Positions 8,305-16,756 of a stretch of DNA of 64,000 nucleotides are shown here, piece by piece (the first letter of the stretch is position 1; every line of letters begins with the position of its first letter). The notes beneath the pieces are model-generated. The model had not been told where the DNA came from. It searched no databases and saw nothing but the letters and a program-made list of their open reading frames with translations. The DNA is from CAYUVH01 sp964448135 (lineage in GTDB: Bacteria; Verrucomicrobiota; Verrucomicrobiia; Limisphaerales; UBA8199): the NCBI GenBank assembly GCA_964448135.1, contig CAYUVH010000011.1, positions 43,532 to 107,531 of the forward strand. Direction: 5' to 3'. Both the position numbers and the translations under genes were made by a program.

Positions 8305-9204
8305 CTATAAAGCCTTGAAGCGTCCGGATCGCCACTCACCGTCGGTCAATGCTTCGATGAGGCGCAGGCCGGCGCGTTCGTAGGCTTGCTTCACGGAGTC
8401 GAATTGTTCGCGGAGAATTCCGGCGACGATGAGTGATCCGTTCGGTTTTAAGCTTCCGAGAATTCGACTACGTTCGCTGATCAAAAGATCTGCCGTCAGG
8501 TTGGCGCAGACCACTTGATACCGGACCTTGCTTCGGACCGCCATTTTCATCAGATCGAAATGGCGGAAGGCTATTTTTTGCTCCGCTCGATTACGGCGTG
8601 CGTTGGCTTGGGCGATGCGCACGGCTTCAGGATCATTGTCCACGGCGTGGATGGGAGTGTAGCCGAGCTTTGCCGCCGCGATCGCCAGGATGCCGGAGCC
8701 GGTGCCCAGATCGAGGAGCGAGCCGTGCGCGCCGGCCTCACGCAATTGCGCGATCTGGCGGAGACAGAACGCAGTGGTCGGATGCTGGCCGGTGCCGAAA
8801 CTCAGGCCGGGATTCAGCGTGACGACGGCCTGGCCTGGTTTGGCTTTGCGTTTGATCCAGCCAGGCTGCACGAGCAAGGTCCGGCCGATCTCGATTACTG
8901 GAAAGTGGCGTTTCCATGACTCCGCCCAATCTTCATTTTTGAGGCGCGACAACGTGGGCGGCTCCGTGCCGATTTGAAGTCCGCAACGGGAGAGTTGCTT
9001 CCACGAGCCGGCGATCTCGCGCCGGCGCCCTTCCGTCCACACCGGTTTTTGCCGCAGATAAAGCGAGACGGTCGTTCGTTGCGTTTTTTCGTCGGCGAAG
9101 ACGGACGGTGGTTGACCGAAAGTCTGCGTCAGCCATTCGACCACTACTTCCTCGGCTTCCGCCGAAGTCACGACCGAGAGCATCCAAAGAGAGCGTTGTG
9201 TCAC
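8305..9204 (-). CDS. prmA: Ribosomal protein L11 methyltransferase
   Basis: A 299-residue class I SAM-dependent methyltransferase of PrmA length. The C-terminal half carries motif I (LLDLGTGSGILAIAAAKLG) followed by the acidic ribose-binding end of strand 2 (HAVDNDPEA). The post-motif VCANLTADLL matches the PrmA catalytic NLT/NIL-type segment. The N-terminal 100 residues form the small substrate-recognition domain, with the W-x4-F-P-like ESWKRHFPVIEIG segment. The enzyme trimethylates L11 at several lysines and the N-terminus; loss is usually tolerated. It converges on the LarA-like gene with a 27 bp gap. Confidence 0.88.
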   Translation of the reverse strand: MTQRSLWMLSVVTSAEAEEVVVEWLTQTFGQPPSVFADEKTQRTTVSLYLRQKPVWTEGRRREIAGSWKQLSRCGLQIGTEPPTLSRLKNEDWAESWKRHFPVIEIGRTLLVQPGWIKRKAKPGQAVVTLNPGLSFGTGQHPTTAFCLRQIAQLREAGAHGSLLDLGTGSGILAIAAAKLGYTPIHAVDNDPEAVRIAQANARRNRAEQKIAFRHFDLMKMAVRSKVRYQVVCANLTADLLISERSRILGSLKPNGSLIVAGILREQFDSVKQAYERAGLRLIEALTDGEWRSGRFKAL

Positions 9205-9366
9205 TTCTCCAACCCTTACAATGCGCGTTCGAAATTATAAATGCTAATTATGTCCCGATATCATTTATTCGTAGCAGTCAGGTGAGTGCAGGACTCGAAA
9301 AACTAAAACGCCTGGGACCGCGCCACTTTTTGTCAGGGGAGCAGCGGTTCCACTTGGAGGTGGGAG

Positions 9367-9397
9367 GCCGCCGGCGCTTTGAACAAGCGCCGGCGGC
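9367..9397. other. Perfect 13-bp inverted repeat in a divergent intergenic region
   Basis: GCCGCCGGCGCTT and AAGCGCCGGCGGC pair over 13 bp around a five-base loop (TGAAC). Neither side is followed by a T-run, so this is not a standard intrinsic terminator. It lies in the 343-bp gap between prmA and the nfeD-like gene, which are divergent, about 150 bp before the nfeD start. It could be an mRNA leader hairpin or a protein-binding palindrome. The rest of the gap shows no gene. Confidence 0.6.
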
Positions 9398-9547
9398 AAT
9401 TCCCTTGTTCTCGCCCGCGCAAAAGACTGCCGGCGCCGCGGAACATGGCGCGATGCATTGTAATCACGTTTTCCGGACCCCCTTTAGCACTTGCTGCCGC
9501 CGCCGCATCGGGACTAGCCTCAGGCCGGTTAACATGAGCGAGGCACT

Positions 9548-10108
9548 ATGGAAGTAATTGTTTACGCGGTTTGCTTCTCCGTGGGGTTGTTGTTCGCTTT
9601 GATCAGCGCTTTCATGGGACATGTCTTTGGCGGAGGCGATGCCCACGTGGACATTGGCACCGGCGGACACGCGGAGGCTGGTTTCCAGGACACCGGAATG
9701 CCCGGGCTGTCTCCCTTCAGCCCCACTACTCTGGCTTCGTTCATCACCGCCTTCGGCGGATTTGGGCTTATCTTTTCCAAAATCGAGGCCACCAAAAGCC
9801 CGTGGCTGAGCGCACCCCTTGCGCTGGTCTGCGCCGTGGCGGTGGCCGCCGGAGTCATGTTTCTATTCGCGTTTATTTTTCACAAAACCCAAAGTTCCAG
9901 CGAGGTTCGCATCGGCAACATGGTCGGAATGACGGCCACGGTGATCACGCCAATTCCAGCCGATGGCGTGGGCGAAATCGCGTATGTCCAAGGCGGCAGC
10001 CGATCCACCGCCCCCGCTCGCTGTGAGCTGAATGAAGTCATCGGCAGCGGCCGGACAGTGAAAGTAGTCCGTATCGTTGGCTCCCAATTCTACGTACAGC
10101 CAGTCTAA
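9548..10108 (+). CDS. NfeD-like membrane protein, partner of flotillin
   Basis: A 186-residue protein with membrane segments near residues 3-22, about 55-76 and about 85-112. A C-terminal OB-fold-like domain follows from about 118 (VRIGNMVGMTATVITPI, ending in a beta-rich VVRIVGSQFYVQPV). This is the layout of short NfeD proteins that co-occur with SPFH/flotillin proteins, and the flotillin gene starts 22 bp downstream. The pair organises membrane microdomains in Bacillus (YuaF-FloT) and is inferred to act the same way here. A His/Gly-rich loop (HVFGGGDAHVDIGTGGHAEA) after the first segment is uncommon and could bind metal. Confidence 0.75.
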   Translation: MEVIVYAVCFSVGLLFALISAFMGHVFGGGDAHVDIGTGGHAEAGFQDTGMPGLSPFSPTTLASFITAFGGFGLIFSKIEATKSPWLSAPLALVCAVAVAAGVMFLFAFIFHKTQSSSEVRIGNMVGMTATVITPIPADGVGEIAYVQGGSRSTAPARCELNEVIGSGRTVKVVRIVGSQFYVQPV

Positions 10109-10130
10109 TCAGATCAGCAATCCATATCCT

Positions 10131-11660
10131 ATGAACCTCCCCATATTCCTTGGCTTCGGGCTTTCGCTCACGGTGGCCGCTGTCACGGTCGGCATCATGA
10201 TCGTGGTCATGATCTTTCTGGCGATCTGGGCAAGCCGCTATACAAAGGTTGGGCCAAACGAGGTGCTGGTCGTCTCGGGCCGAAAGAGTGCCTTCACCGA
10301 AGCGGATGGAACGCGTGCCATCAGTGGCTTCCGCGTCGTCAAGGGTGGTGGCACTTTCGTCCTTCCGGTGCTTGAGAAAATCGACCGCCTTTCCCTCGAG
10401 CTGCTAACCATCGACGTCCAGACCCCCGAAGTTTACACGAGCAAAGGGGTTCCGGTGCGCGTTGACGGCGTGGCCCAGATCAAAGTCAAAGGCGACGATG
10501 TCTCGATCCGCACCGCAGCCGAACAGTTCCTCAGCAAGCAGGTGGACGAAATTAAAAACATCGCCACGCAAACCCTTGAGGGCCACCTGCGGGCGATTCT
10601 GGGCACGATGACGGTTGAAGATATTTACCAAAACCGCGACGCCTTCGCCTCAAAAGTCCAGGAAGTTGCCGCCGGCGACATGGCGAACATGGGCCTTGGC
10701 ATCGTCAGCTTCACCATTCGCGACATCAAGGACAGCCAGGGTTACCTCGATGCGCTCGGCAAGCCGCGCATCGCGCAGGTCAAGCGCGACGCCGTCATTG
10801 CGCAGGCAGAAGCCGATCGCGACGCGATGATTCGCTCGGCGCAAGCGACGCAAGCCGGACAGGAAGCGAAGTTTGCGGCGGACAGCAAAATTGCCGAAGC
10901 CCAGCGCGATTACGCATCAAACGTCGCCCAATACCAGGCGGCAGTGAATCAAAAGAAGGCCGAGTCCGACCTCGCCTATGATCTGCAGAAATTCAAGACC
11001 GGCCAACTCGTCAAGGCGGAGGAAGTCCAGGTCAACATCGTCGAAAAGCAGAAGCAAATCGAACTGCAACAGCAGGAAATCCTGCGCAAGCAGCGCGAAC
11101 TCGAAGCCAACGTCCAGAAGCCCGCCGACGCGGAACGCTATCGCGTCGAGGCCCTGGCCAGTGCGCGCAAATTCCAACTCGAAGCCGAGGCTTCCGGCGC
11201 CGCCGCGGCCACCAAGGCCACCGGTCTGGCGGGCGCCGACGTCACCAAAGCGGTTGGCACCGCCGAGGCCGAAGCGAACAAAGCGCGTGGTCTCGCGGAA
11301 GCCGCCATCATCGAAGCGCAAGGCAAAGCCACGGCCGAGGCGATGCGCATGAAGGCGGATTCATTCAAGCAATACAATGAGGCGGCCGTCATCGAAATGA
11401 TCATCCGCATCCTGCCGGAGGTTGCCGGCAAGATCAGTGAGCCGCTCGCCAAGACCGAAAAGATGGTGATCATAAATTCGGGCAACGGTGTGGGCGGTGG
11501 CGCGAGCAAACTCACCGGCGACGTCACCCAAATCATCGCGCAATTGCCGCCGATCATCGAGAGTCTTACCGGCATCAAGTTCGAGAAGCTCATCGAGCAG
11601 GTGCCGGCCTTCCGGAAAATAACCGACAACAAACCGCCGGCGGATGCCGGCAAATCCTAA
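10131..11660 (+). CDS. Flotillin-family SPFH protein (YqiK/FloT type)
   Basis: A 509-residue protein. Residues about 8-34 form a single N-terminal membrane segment, followed by the SPFH/PHB domain (about 35-230; YTKVGPNEVLVVSGRKS, then the VRVDGVAQIKVKGDD region). A long Ala/Glu-rich coiled coil with EA repeats spans about 230-430 (for example AEAEANKARGLAEAAIIEAQ). The last 70 residues are the flotillin C-terminal region. The start MNLPIFLGFG is chosen because it opens directly on the membrane segment and lies just after the nfeD stop. Flotillins oligomerise and scaffold membrane microdomains. Two small PLDc_N-like membrane proteins follow within a few bases, probably in the same operon. Confidence 0.88.
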   Translation: MNLPIFLGFGLSLTVAAVTVGIMIVVMIFLAIWASRYTKVGPNEVLVVSGRKSAFTEADGTRAISGFRVVKGGGTFVLPVLEKIDRLSLELLTIDVQTPEVYTSKGVPVRVDGVAQIKVKGDDVSIRTAAEQFLSKQVDEIKNIATQTLEGHLRAILGTMTVEDIYQNRDAFASKVQEVAAGDMANMGLGIVSFTIRDIKDSQGYLDALGKPRIAQVKRDAVIAQAEADRDAMIRSAQATQAGQEAKFAADSKIAEAQRDYASNVAQYQAAVNQKKAESDLAYDLQKFKTGQLVKAEEVQVNIVEKQKQIELQQQEILRKQRELEANVQKPADAERYRVEALASARKFQLEAEASGAAAATKATGLAGADVTKAVGTAEAEANKARGLAEAAIIEAQGKATAEAMRMKADSFKQYNEAAVIEMIIRILPEVAGKISEPLAKTEKMVIINSGNGVGGGASKLTGDVTQIIAQLPPIIESLTGIKFEKLIEQVPAFRKITDNKPPADAGKS

Positions 11661-11663
11661 ATC

Positions 11664-11912
11664 ATGGACACACTACTCTTTACTCCAATGCTGGGCGGAA
11701 TCATTGGCGGTGCCGTTGGACTGCTGTTCTTCCTCTTTTGGATGGCGCTCTGTCTGGTCGGTCTCATTTTTTGGATCTGGATGCTGGTGCACGCCATCCA
11801 GAACAAAGGCCTCTCCGACATGGAAAAATTGCTGTGGGTGTTGGTGATCCTTTTTACCAACCTACTGGGCGCGATCCTTTACTTCTTCATCGGCAAACCC
11901 AAAGGCACTTGA
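11664..11912 (+). CDS. PLDc_N-like small membrane protein, tandem copy 1
   Basis: An 82-residue protein with two to three membrane helices, matching the 'phospholipase D nuclease N-terminal' membrane family: FWIWMLVHAIQNKGLSD, then W-V-L-x-I and LYFFIGKPKG at the end. The short polar loop LSDMEKLLW between helices is typical. It starts 3 bp after the flotillin stop, so co-translation is likely. The next gene is a clear paralogue. In the family this membrane domain is often found alone, without a nuclease domain, and its role is unknown; with flotillin next door a membrane-organising role is plausible. Confidence 0.75.
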   Translation: MDTLLFTPMLGGIIGGAVGLLFFLFWMALCLVGLIFWIWMLVHAIQNKGLSDMEKLLWVLVILFTNLLGAILYFFIGKPKGT

Positions 11913-11923
11913 AAGGCTGAATT

Positions 11924-12184
11924 ATGATACTTGCCATGCTATTCGGCGGCGCGGAGATCCTGGTGCTGCTCGCCGCTCTGCTTATCTTCCCGCTGGCCAT
12001 TGCCAGTTTCGTGTTCTGGGTTTGGATGCTGGTCCACGCCATCCAGAATAAAGGGCTAAGCGACAGCGAAAAAGTCGGCTGGGTGCTGGCGATCGTATTC
12101 CTGCATTTCCTCGGCGGCCTGTTGTATTTCTTCATTGGCCGGCCGAAGGCGCTTTCACCTCCAGGGCTCGCTCAAACCGCCTGA
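11924..12184 (+). CDS. PLDc_N-like small membrane protein, tandem copy 2
   Basis: An 86-residue paralogue of the preceding gene. The two share FWxWMLVHAIQNKGLSDxEK, a WVLxI core and LYFFIGxPK, aligned without gaps over about 55 residues. The N-terminal 25 residues differ and form another hydrophobic segment, and the C-terminus has a short extra tail (SPPGLAQTA). It lies 11 bp after copy 1 and 6 bp before the carbonic anhydrase gene, which suggests one operon. The arrangement points to a local duplication followed by divergence, so the two may form a heteromer. Confidence 0.75.
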   Translation: MILAMLFGGAEILVLLAALLIFPLAIASFVFWVWMLVHAIQNKGLSDSEKVGWVLAIVFLHFLGGLLYFFIGRPKALSPPGLAQTA

Positions 12185-12190
12185 CCGGGC

Positions 12191-13051
12191 ATGCGCCTCC
12201 TCGAAGCCATCGTTGACGCCAACCACCGCGCGGTTGCAGGAGACGCGAAAGCGGGCGTGCATCCGGGTGAATTCGTGGAAGAGCTGCCGATCGTCGCCCT
12301 CACTTGTGTTGACGCGCGGCTCAATGCGCTGCTGCCGAACGTCCTCGGCCTGCCCAAGGAACAGTTCATCTGGCTGCGCAACGCGGGCAATATCATCACC
12401 GGCCCGACCAGCAGCACGATGCGCTCGCTGGCGCTGGCGTGTGCGGTCAAAGGCGGAAAGGAAATTGTCATCATCGGGCACACGGATTGCCAGGTGGGCA
12501 AGCTCACCGCGATGCAATTATTGGAGCGGTTCAAAGCGCTGGGGGTTGACCGCGGCCGTTTGCCCGACAATCTCGTCGAATTCTTTGGACTGTTCGGCAG
12601 TGATCGCCAGAACGTGATCAAGTCCGCTGATATCGCGCGGCAAAGTCCTCTGATTGGGGCGAAGGTTCCGGTTCATGGACTGCTGCTGAATATCGAGACC
12701 GGCGGCGTCGAGTGGGTGGTGAATGGTTACCAGGTGGCCGAAACTTTCGCCGATCGCTGGCAGGACTTGATGAAGTCGGCCGATCAAACCGTGCAATCGC
12801 TCAAGTCGCTGGGTGATTTTGAAATTGGTGACAAGAAACTACGCGAAACGAAAATTGGCGAAACCGTGGAACGCGCCGAGAATTGGATTTCCGAGAAGAT
12901 TCGCACGCAAATCAGCGCGCCAGTGACCCCCGCGTCGTCACCGGCCCCCGTGCGGCCGGTGCCACCCGCGGCGCCGCAGCCACCCAGATTACCACCGCAA
13001 CGCCCGCCGTTGCCCCGCATGACCATTCGCAAAAGACCAACACGACCATGA
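12191..13051 (+). CDS. Beta-class carbonic anhydrase with Pro-rich C-terminal tail
   Basis: A 286-residue protein. The zinc site of beta-carbonic anhydrases is complete: C39 with the D41/R43 dyad (TCVDARL), then H97 and C100 (GHTDCQVGK). The N-terminal 170 residues are the catalytic fold, which interconverts CO2 and bicarbonate. The next segment (about 175-240) is helical and unlike standard family members. The last 50 residues are Pro-rich and basic (PAAPQPPRLPPQRPPLP, then MTIRKRPTRP), a likely flexible tether. The stop overlaps the start of the next gene by 4 bp (ATGA). The location in a flotillin/membrane-protein operon suggests the tail could tether it to the membrane or to a partner. 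Confidence 0.85.
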   Translation: MRLLEAIVDANHRAVAGDAKAGVHPGEFVEELPIVALTCVDARLNALLPNVLGLPKEQFIWLRNAGNIITGPTSSTMRSLALACAVKGGKEIVIIGHTDCQVGKLTAMQLLERFKALGVDRGRLPDNLVEFFGLFGSDRQNVIKSADIARQSPLIGAKVPVHGLLLNIETGGVEWVVNGYQVAETFADRWQDLMKSADQTVQSLKSLGDFEIGDKKLRETKIGETVERAENWISEKIRTQISAPVTPASSPAPVRPVPPAAPQPPRLPPQRPPLPRMTIRKRPTRP

Positions 13052-13713
13052 ACGGACAACCTGCCGCCCCTGCCCCGAAACGCCGTGGATGCTTATTCTA
13101 TGGCTGCCTCATATTCGCCATCATCGGCGTAATTCTCTTGGTCATGAGCCTCATGGCCCTGCGCTTTGCCAAAAAGTTTGTGGACCAGTGGACCGACACG
13201 AAGCCAATGGCCCTGCCGGTGGTCAAGCTGTCCGACGAACAACTTGCCACTCTGCGCGCCCGCATGGCTGCGTTCCAACAGTCGGTCACAAACACGGCCG
13301 CCCCGGCGGAACCGCTGACGTTGACGGGCGACGAACTGAACGGTCTGATCGAGAGCGATCCCAACTGGAAAAATCTCAAGGGGAAGGTCTATCTCGGCAT
13401 CACGAACAACCTGGTGAGCGGCGAGGTCAGCCTGCCGTTGACCGATAGCGGCGTGCCGTACGTTAAAAACCGTTACGTGAACGGCGCAGGCACTTTTGAT
13501 GTGTCCTTCCGCGACGGCAAGCTTTACCTCAGCCTGAAATCTCTCAAGGTCAAGGATACCTCCATGCCGGAGGATGTGTTGCAAAAGGTAAGCAACGGCA
13601 ATCTCGCTCAAAACGCGAACGACGATCCCAACCTCATGAAGACATTCCGCGATATCGAGAGCATCGAGGTCAAGGACGGGAAGATCATCATCGTCCCGAA
13701 GCAGAAGAAATAG
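13048..13713 (+). CDS. Membrane-anchored extracytoplasmic protein, unknown
   Basis: A 221-residue protein with a short cytoplasmic start (MNGQPAAPAPKRRGCLFYG), one membrane helix at about 18-42 and a mostly beta-rich soluble domain outside. The soluble part contains LTLTGDELNGLIESDPNW and regular alternating strands (GKVYLGITNNLVSGEVSLPL, then FDVSFRDGKLYLSL). This resembles lipid- or hydrophobe-binding beta domains, but I recognise no family. The start overlaps the carbonic anhydrase stop (ATGA), so it is probably translationally coupled. It converges on dgt with a 4-bp gap. Confidence 0.65.
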   Translation: MNGQPAAPAPKRRGCLFYGCLIFAIIGVILLVMSLMALRFAKKFVDQWTDTKPMALPVVKLSDEQLATLRARMAAFQQSVTNTAAPAEPLTLTGDELNGLIESDPNWKNLKGKVYLGITNNLVSGEVSLPLTDSGVPYVKNRYVNGAGTFDVSFRDGKLYLSLKSLKVKDTSMPEDVLQKVSNGNLAQNANDDPNLMKTFRDIESIEVKDGKIIIVPKQKK

Positions 13714-13717
13714 CGGG

Positions 13718-14875
13718 CTACTCCGCCGCGCCAAAGCCAAAGATACGGCGATGCTCGAGCATCGCGTAGCGATCGGTCATGCCGGCCATGTAATCGCAGA
13801 CGGCCCGCGGCCAGCCCTCTTTGCGCGCGCGCTTCCGGGTTTGCACGCCGACCTCGGATGGATTTTCCAGGTAATACTCGAACAGCCGCTCGAGCACGCG
13901 GCGCGCGCGCGAATGCGGCTCGCTGACGGCGGGATTGAAATACAGGTTTCGATACAGAAATGCGCGCAACTCAAGGTTCATCTTCTTCCGCGCATCGCTG
14001 TAGCGGACAAGCGGCTTTGAATGCAGCCGCACTTCGTCAGCGCTCCCTACCCCGGCGGCCTTGATCAGCGCTTCACTGGTTTCCACCACGTCGCGAACCT
14101 GCTGGTCGGTGATGGATCGGATGATGGAATGCCGCCGGGATTCCTCAGGCACCTTGCCATACAACTTCTTCATCGCCTTCACCGCCTGCCGCCAGATCGT
14201 CACTTCCTTCTCCACCTGCTTCTCCGTCAGGAGCCCGGAGTCCAGGCCGTCGTCCAGATCGTGACTGTAATACGCGATTTCATCCGCGAGGTTGGCAATC
14301 TGCGCTTCGAGCGAGGAGGAACGGGCAGGAAAGCCCTTGCGCCGGCTCGGATGATTGTAAGCGCTGAAGTGTTTTACGATTCCTTCGCGCACTTCCCAGG
14401 TCAGATTGAGGCCGGGATAATTTGGGTAACAGTATTCCAGCGACTCCACGATGCGAAGGCTTTGCCGGTTGTGTTCAAAACCGCCGTGGCGGCGCATCAG
14501 CCGGTTCAAAACGTCTTCGCCCTTGTGGCCGAACGGTGAATGGCCCAGGTCGTGTGCGAGTGCGATGGTCTCGGCCAGGTCCTCGTTCAGTCGCAGCGCG
14601 CGGCTGATATTTCGCGACAGCGCCGCCACCTCCATCGTGTGGGTGAGTCGCGTGCGCAGATGGTCACCCGTTCCGTTGAGGAAGACCTGGGTCTTATACT
14701 CCAACCGCCGAAATGCGCGCGAATGAATTACGCGATCACGGTCGCGCTGGTATTCCGTCCGCCATTCGGCCAGCCGTTCGGGATAATCACGTCCGCGCGA
14801 GTCCGCGCTAAATTGCGCGTAGGGAGCCAGCGTGCGGCGCTCCAGTCTTTCCAATTCCTGCCGGGTTCGGGGCAT
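13718..14875 (-). CDS. dgt: Deoxyguanosinetriphosphate triphosphohydrolase-like HD protein
   Basis: A 385-residue HD-domain phosphohydrolase. The opening (SRGRDYPERLAEWRTEYQRDRDRVIHSRAFRRL as a whole, of which RVIHSRAFRRLEYKTQVF is the hallmark) and the metal-binding pattern H...HD...D are present: RLTHTMEVA, then ALAHDLGHSPFGHKGE. A later Asp (SHDLDDGLDSG) completes the site. The length matches type-2 dGTPase-like proteins, which cleave dNTPs to deoxynucleoside plus triphosphate. The nucleotide preference cannot be read from the sequence. The gene is followed immediately by the convergent anchored protein. Confidence 0.85.
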   Translation of the reverse strand: MPRTRQELERLERRTLAPYAQFSADSRGRDYPERLAEWRTEYQRDRDRVIHSRAFRRLEYKTQVFLNGTGDHLRTRLTHTMEVAALSRNISRALRLNEDLAETIALAHDLGHSPFGHKGEDVLNRLMRRHGGFEHNRQSLRIVESLEYCYPNYPGLNLTWEVREGIVKHFSAYNHPSRRKGFPARSSSLEAQIANLADEIAYYSHDLDDGLDSGLLTEKQVEKEVTIWRQAVKAMKKLYGKVPEESRRHSIIRSITDQQVRDVVETSEALIKAAGVGSADEVRLHSKPLVRYSDARKKMNLELRAFLYRNLYFNPAVSEPHSRARRVLERLFEYYLENPSEVGVQTRKRARKEGWPRAVCDYMAGMTDRYAMLEHRRIFGFGAAE

Positions 14876-14922
14876 ACTCTCAGTTCAGAGTAAACAGGAC
14901 CGGCGCGCGGCGCAACCGCCGC

Positions 14923-14972
14923 CGGGATGGGGAGGGATTGGGAGTGAGAGCAGGATTATGATTAGGAGGAGG
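14923..14972 (+). repeat. Purine-rich GGATTGGGA/AGGATTA repeat, copy 1
   Basis: A purine-rich stretch with GGGATTGGGAGT, GAGAGCAGGATTATG and GATTAGGAGG. It aligns with 44785-44828, which has GGGATTGGGATTACGAG, AGGATTAGGA and GGGAGG. It occupies most of the 99-bp gap between dgt and the Nudix gene and is non-coding. Confidence 0.5.
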
Positions 14973-14974
14973 TG

Positions 14975-15379
14975 TTATACGGCCCACAATTTGTGATTTT
15001 GCAAAACGCGCTTGATCAACTTTGCGTCGGCGTCGGGAAACTTGTGGCGGCGCAGCCCCGCAGGCGTCACCCACCGCAACGCGGCGCAGCCGATGGGGCG
15101 CGGCGAGCCGCTTACGAGGACGCCGGCATAAAACTTAAGCAGCACCTTTTTTTCGGGATAGTCATGATTCACCCTCGCAAGCAGAGGCCCCACTTCGACT
15201 TCAATGGCCAGTTCCTCGCGCAGCTCGCGGACCAGGCAGGCGCGAAAAGTCTCACCGCGTTCCCGCTTGCCGCCGGGAAACTCCCACAGGCCGCCCAAGT
15301 GATCCTCGGCGCGCCGGCGTGTGATGAGCAGTTTTCCTTTCCGAAAGACCAGCCCCGCAGCGACCTCGATTCGTTTCAT
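14975..15379 (-). CDS. MutT-like Nudix hydrolase
   Basis: A 134-residue Nudix protein of typical MutT size. The Nudix box reads GGKRERGETFRACLVRELRE followed by EL-A-I, matching G-x5-E-x7-REUxEE with Ala in place of the final Gly. The flanking parts fit 8-oxo-dGTP diphosphatases: an N-terminal VAAGLVFRKGKLLITRR and a C-terminal LRWVTPAGLRRHKFPDAD. It probably removes oxidised dGTP. The start at MKRIEVAAG is chosen over an upstream in-frame ATG because that longer form would run back into the ugd gene. It is 25 bp downstream of the UDP-glucose dehydrogenase gene on the same strand. Confidence 0.82.
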   Translation of the reverse strand: MKRIEVAAGLVFRKGKLLITRRRAEDHLGGLWEFPGGKRERGETFRACLVRELREELAIEVEVGPLLARVNHDYPEKKVLLKFYAGVLVSGSPRPIGCAALRWVTPAGLRRHKFPDADAKLIKRVLQNHKLWAV

Positions 15380-15404
15380 TCCAGGCAGCCGCCGGCATCC
15401 CCGC

Positions 15405-16694
15405 CTAGCGGCCGACGCTCTTATAAATAAAGCCCAGGCGCTCCATCTCCGCCGGGTCGAAGAGATTCCGGCCATCGAAAAGAATCGGGTGGCTCATGCC
15501 TTTGCGTGCCCGGTCGAGGTCGAGCTTCTTGAACTCGTCCCACTCGGTCGCAACCACCAGAGCGTCGCAGCCTTCCGCGACGGCATTCATGTCATCAACA
15601 AAAACGACGTCCTTCAGGACATCGCGCGCCTTGGGCATCGCCTTTGGATCGTGGACGCGGAGCTTCGCCCCGGCCTGCTGCAGGCGCAGGCACAAATCCA
15701 TCGCGGGCGACTGCCGGATGTCGTCGGTGTTCTGCTTGAATGCGAGGCCGAGCACCCCGATCGTCTTGTCGCGGAGCACCCAGAGCGTGTCGGTGATCTT
15801 TTTGACGAACCGGTCCATTTGCGCGGCGTTGATGCGCTGCACTTCCTTCAATAGACCAAAATCATAGCCGACCTGCTCCGCAATTTTGATGAAGGCGCTG
15901 AGGTCCTTGGGAAAGCAACTGCCGCCGAATCCCAGCGAGGGATTCAAAAATCGGCGGCCGATCCGGGCATCCATGCCCATGCCGTTGGCGACTTCCTGGA
16001 CATTCGCGCCGGTGGCTTCGCAGATCACGGAGATCGCGTTGATGTAGGAAATTTTCAGCGCGAGGAAGGAGTTCGACGCGTGCTTGATCAATTCGGCGGA
16101 ATTGATGTCAGTGACGATGATGGGCGCTTTGAAAGGCTCGTAAACTTCCTTCATGGCCGCGATCGGGCGCTGCGTGCGCACGCCGATGACGATGCGGTCC
16201 GGCTTCATCAAATCCTCGACTGCAAAGCCCTCGCGCAAAAACTCCGGATTGCTCACCACGTCGAACTCGACCTGACCCTTGGAATACCGCTTGATGGTCT
16301 CCGCCACCTTGTCACCGGTTTTCACGGGCACGGTGCTTTTGTCCACGACGATCCGATAGCCGGTCATCGCGGTGGCGATGTCGCGCGCGACGCGTTCGAT
16401 GAAACTCAGGTCCACGGAGCCATCCGGCTGCGGCGGGGTGGGCACGGCGATGAAAATGATGTCGGACTTTGCCACGCCATCAGCCGTGCTGCTGGTGAAC
16501 GACAGGCGCCCGGCAGCGACGTTGCGTCGCACCATTTCCTCCAGGCCTGGTTCGTAGATGGGAATCCCGCCCGACTGGAGGACCTTCACCTTTTCGGCGT
16601 CATTGTCCACGCAGACCACGTGATGGCCTACTTCGGCAAAACAGGCGCCCGTGACAAGGCCCACGTATCCGGTGCCAATGATGCTGAGTTTCAT
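15405..16694 (-). CDS. ugd: UDP-glucose 6-dehydrogenase
   Basis: A 429-residue protein of the UDP-glucose/GDP-mannose dehydrogenase family. It starts with the NAD-binding MKLSIIGTGYVGLVTGACFA, followed by the acidic VDND at the end of strand 2. The catalytic cysteine is C260 in GFGGSCFPKDL, at the same residue number as in E. coli Ugd. Conserved VPTPPQPDGSVDLS and STVPVKTGDK segments are also present. It oxidises UDP-glucose to UDP-glucuronate, feeding capsule, LPS or exopolysaccharide synthesis. Other glycan genes are not adjacent: a glycosyltransferase is at 43 kb and a WbpP-like epimerase at 48 kb. Confidence 0.92.
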   Translation of the reverse strand: MKLSIIGTGYVGLVTGACFAEVGHHVVCVDNDAEKVKVLQSGGIPIYEPGLEEMVRRNVAAGRLSFTSSTADGVAKSDIIFIAVPTPPQPDGSVDLSFIERVARDIATAMTGYRIVVDKSTVPVKTGDKVAETIKRYSKGQVEFDVVSNPEFLREGFAVEDLMKPDRIVIGVRTQRPIAAMKEVYEPFKAPIIVTDINSAELIKHASNSFLALKISYINAISVICEATGANVQEVANGMGMDARIGRRFLNPSLGFGGSCFPKDLSAFIKIAEQVGYDFGLLKEVQRINAAQMDRFVKKITDTLWVLRDKTIGVLGLAFKQNTDDIRQSPAMDLCLRLQQAGAKLRVHDPKAMPKARDVLKDVVFVDDMNAVAEGCDALVVATEWDEFKKLDLDRARKGMSHPILFDGRNLFDPAEMERLGFIYKSVGR

Positions 16695-16756
16695 TTGCCG
16701 AAAACGACTGGTCTCACGCCAGGGCTTTGTCGGTGGCGATCAGCCCGGAGGCGGGA

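Noticed and set aside
8282..8307. TAGGAGA/TCTCCTA inverted repeat as a bidirectional terminator
   Set aside because: The stem is 7 bp with a 12-base loop and no T-run, and it overlaps the prmA stop codon. It is too weak to call.
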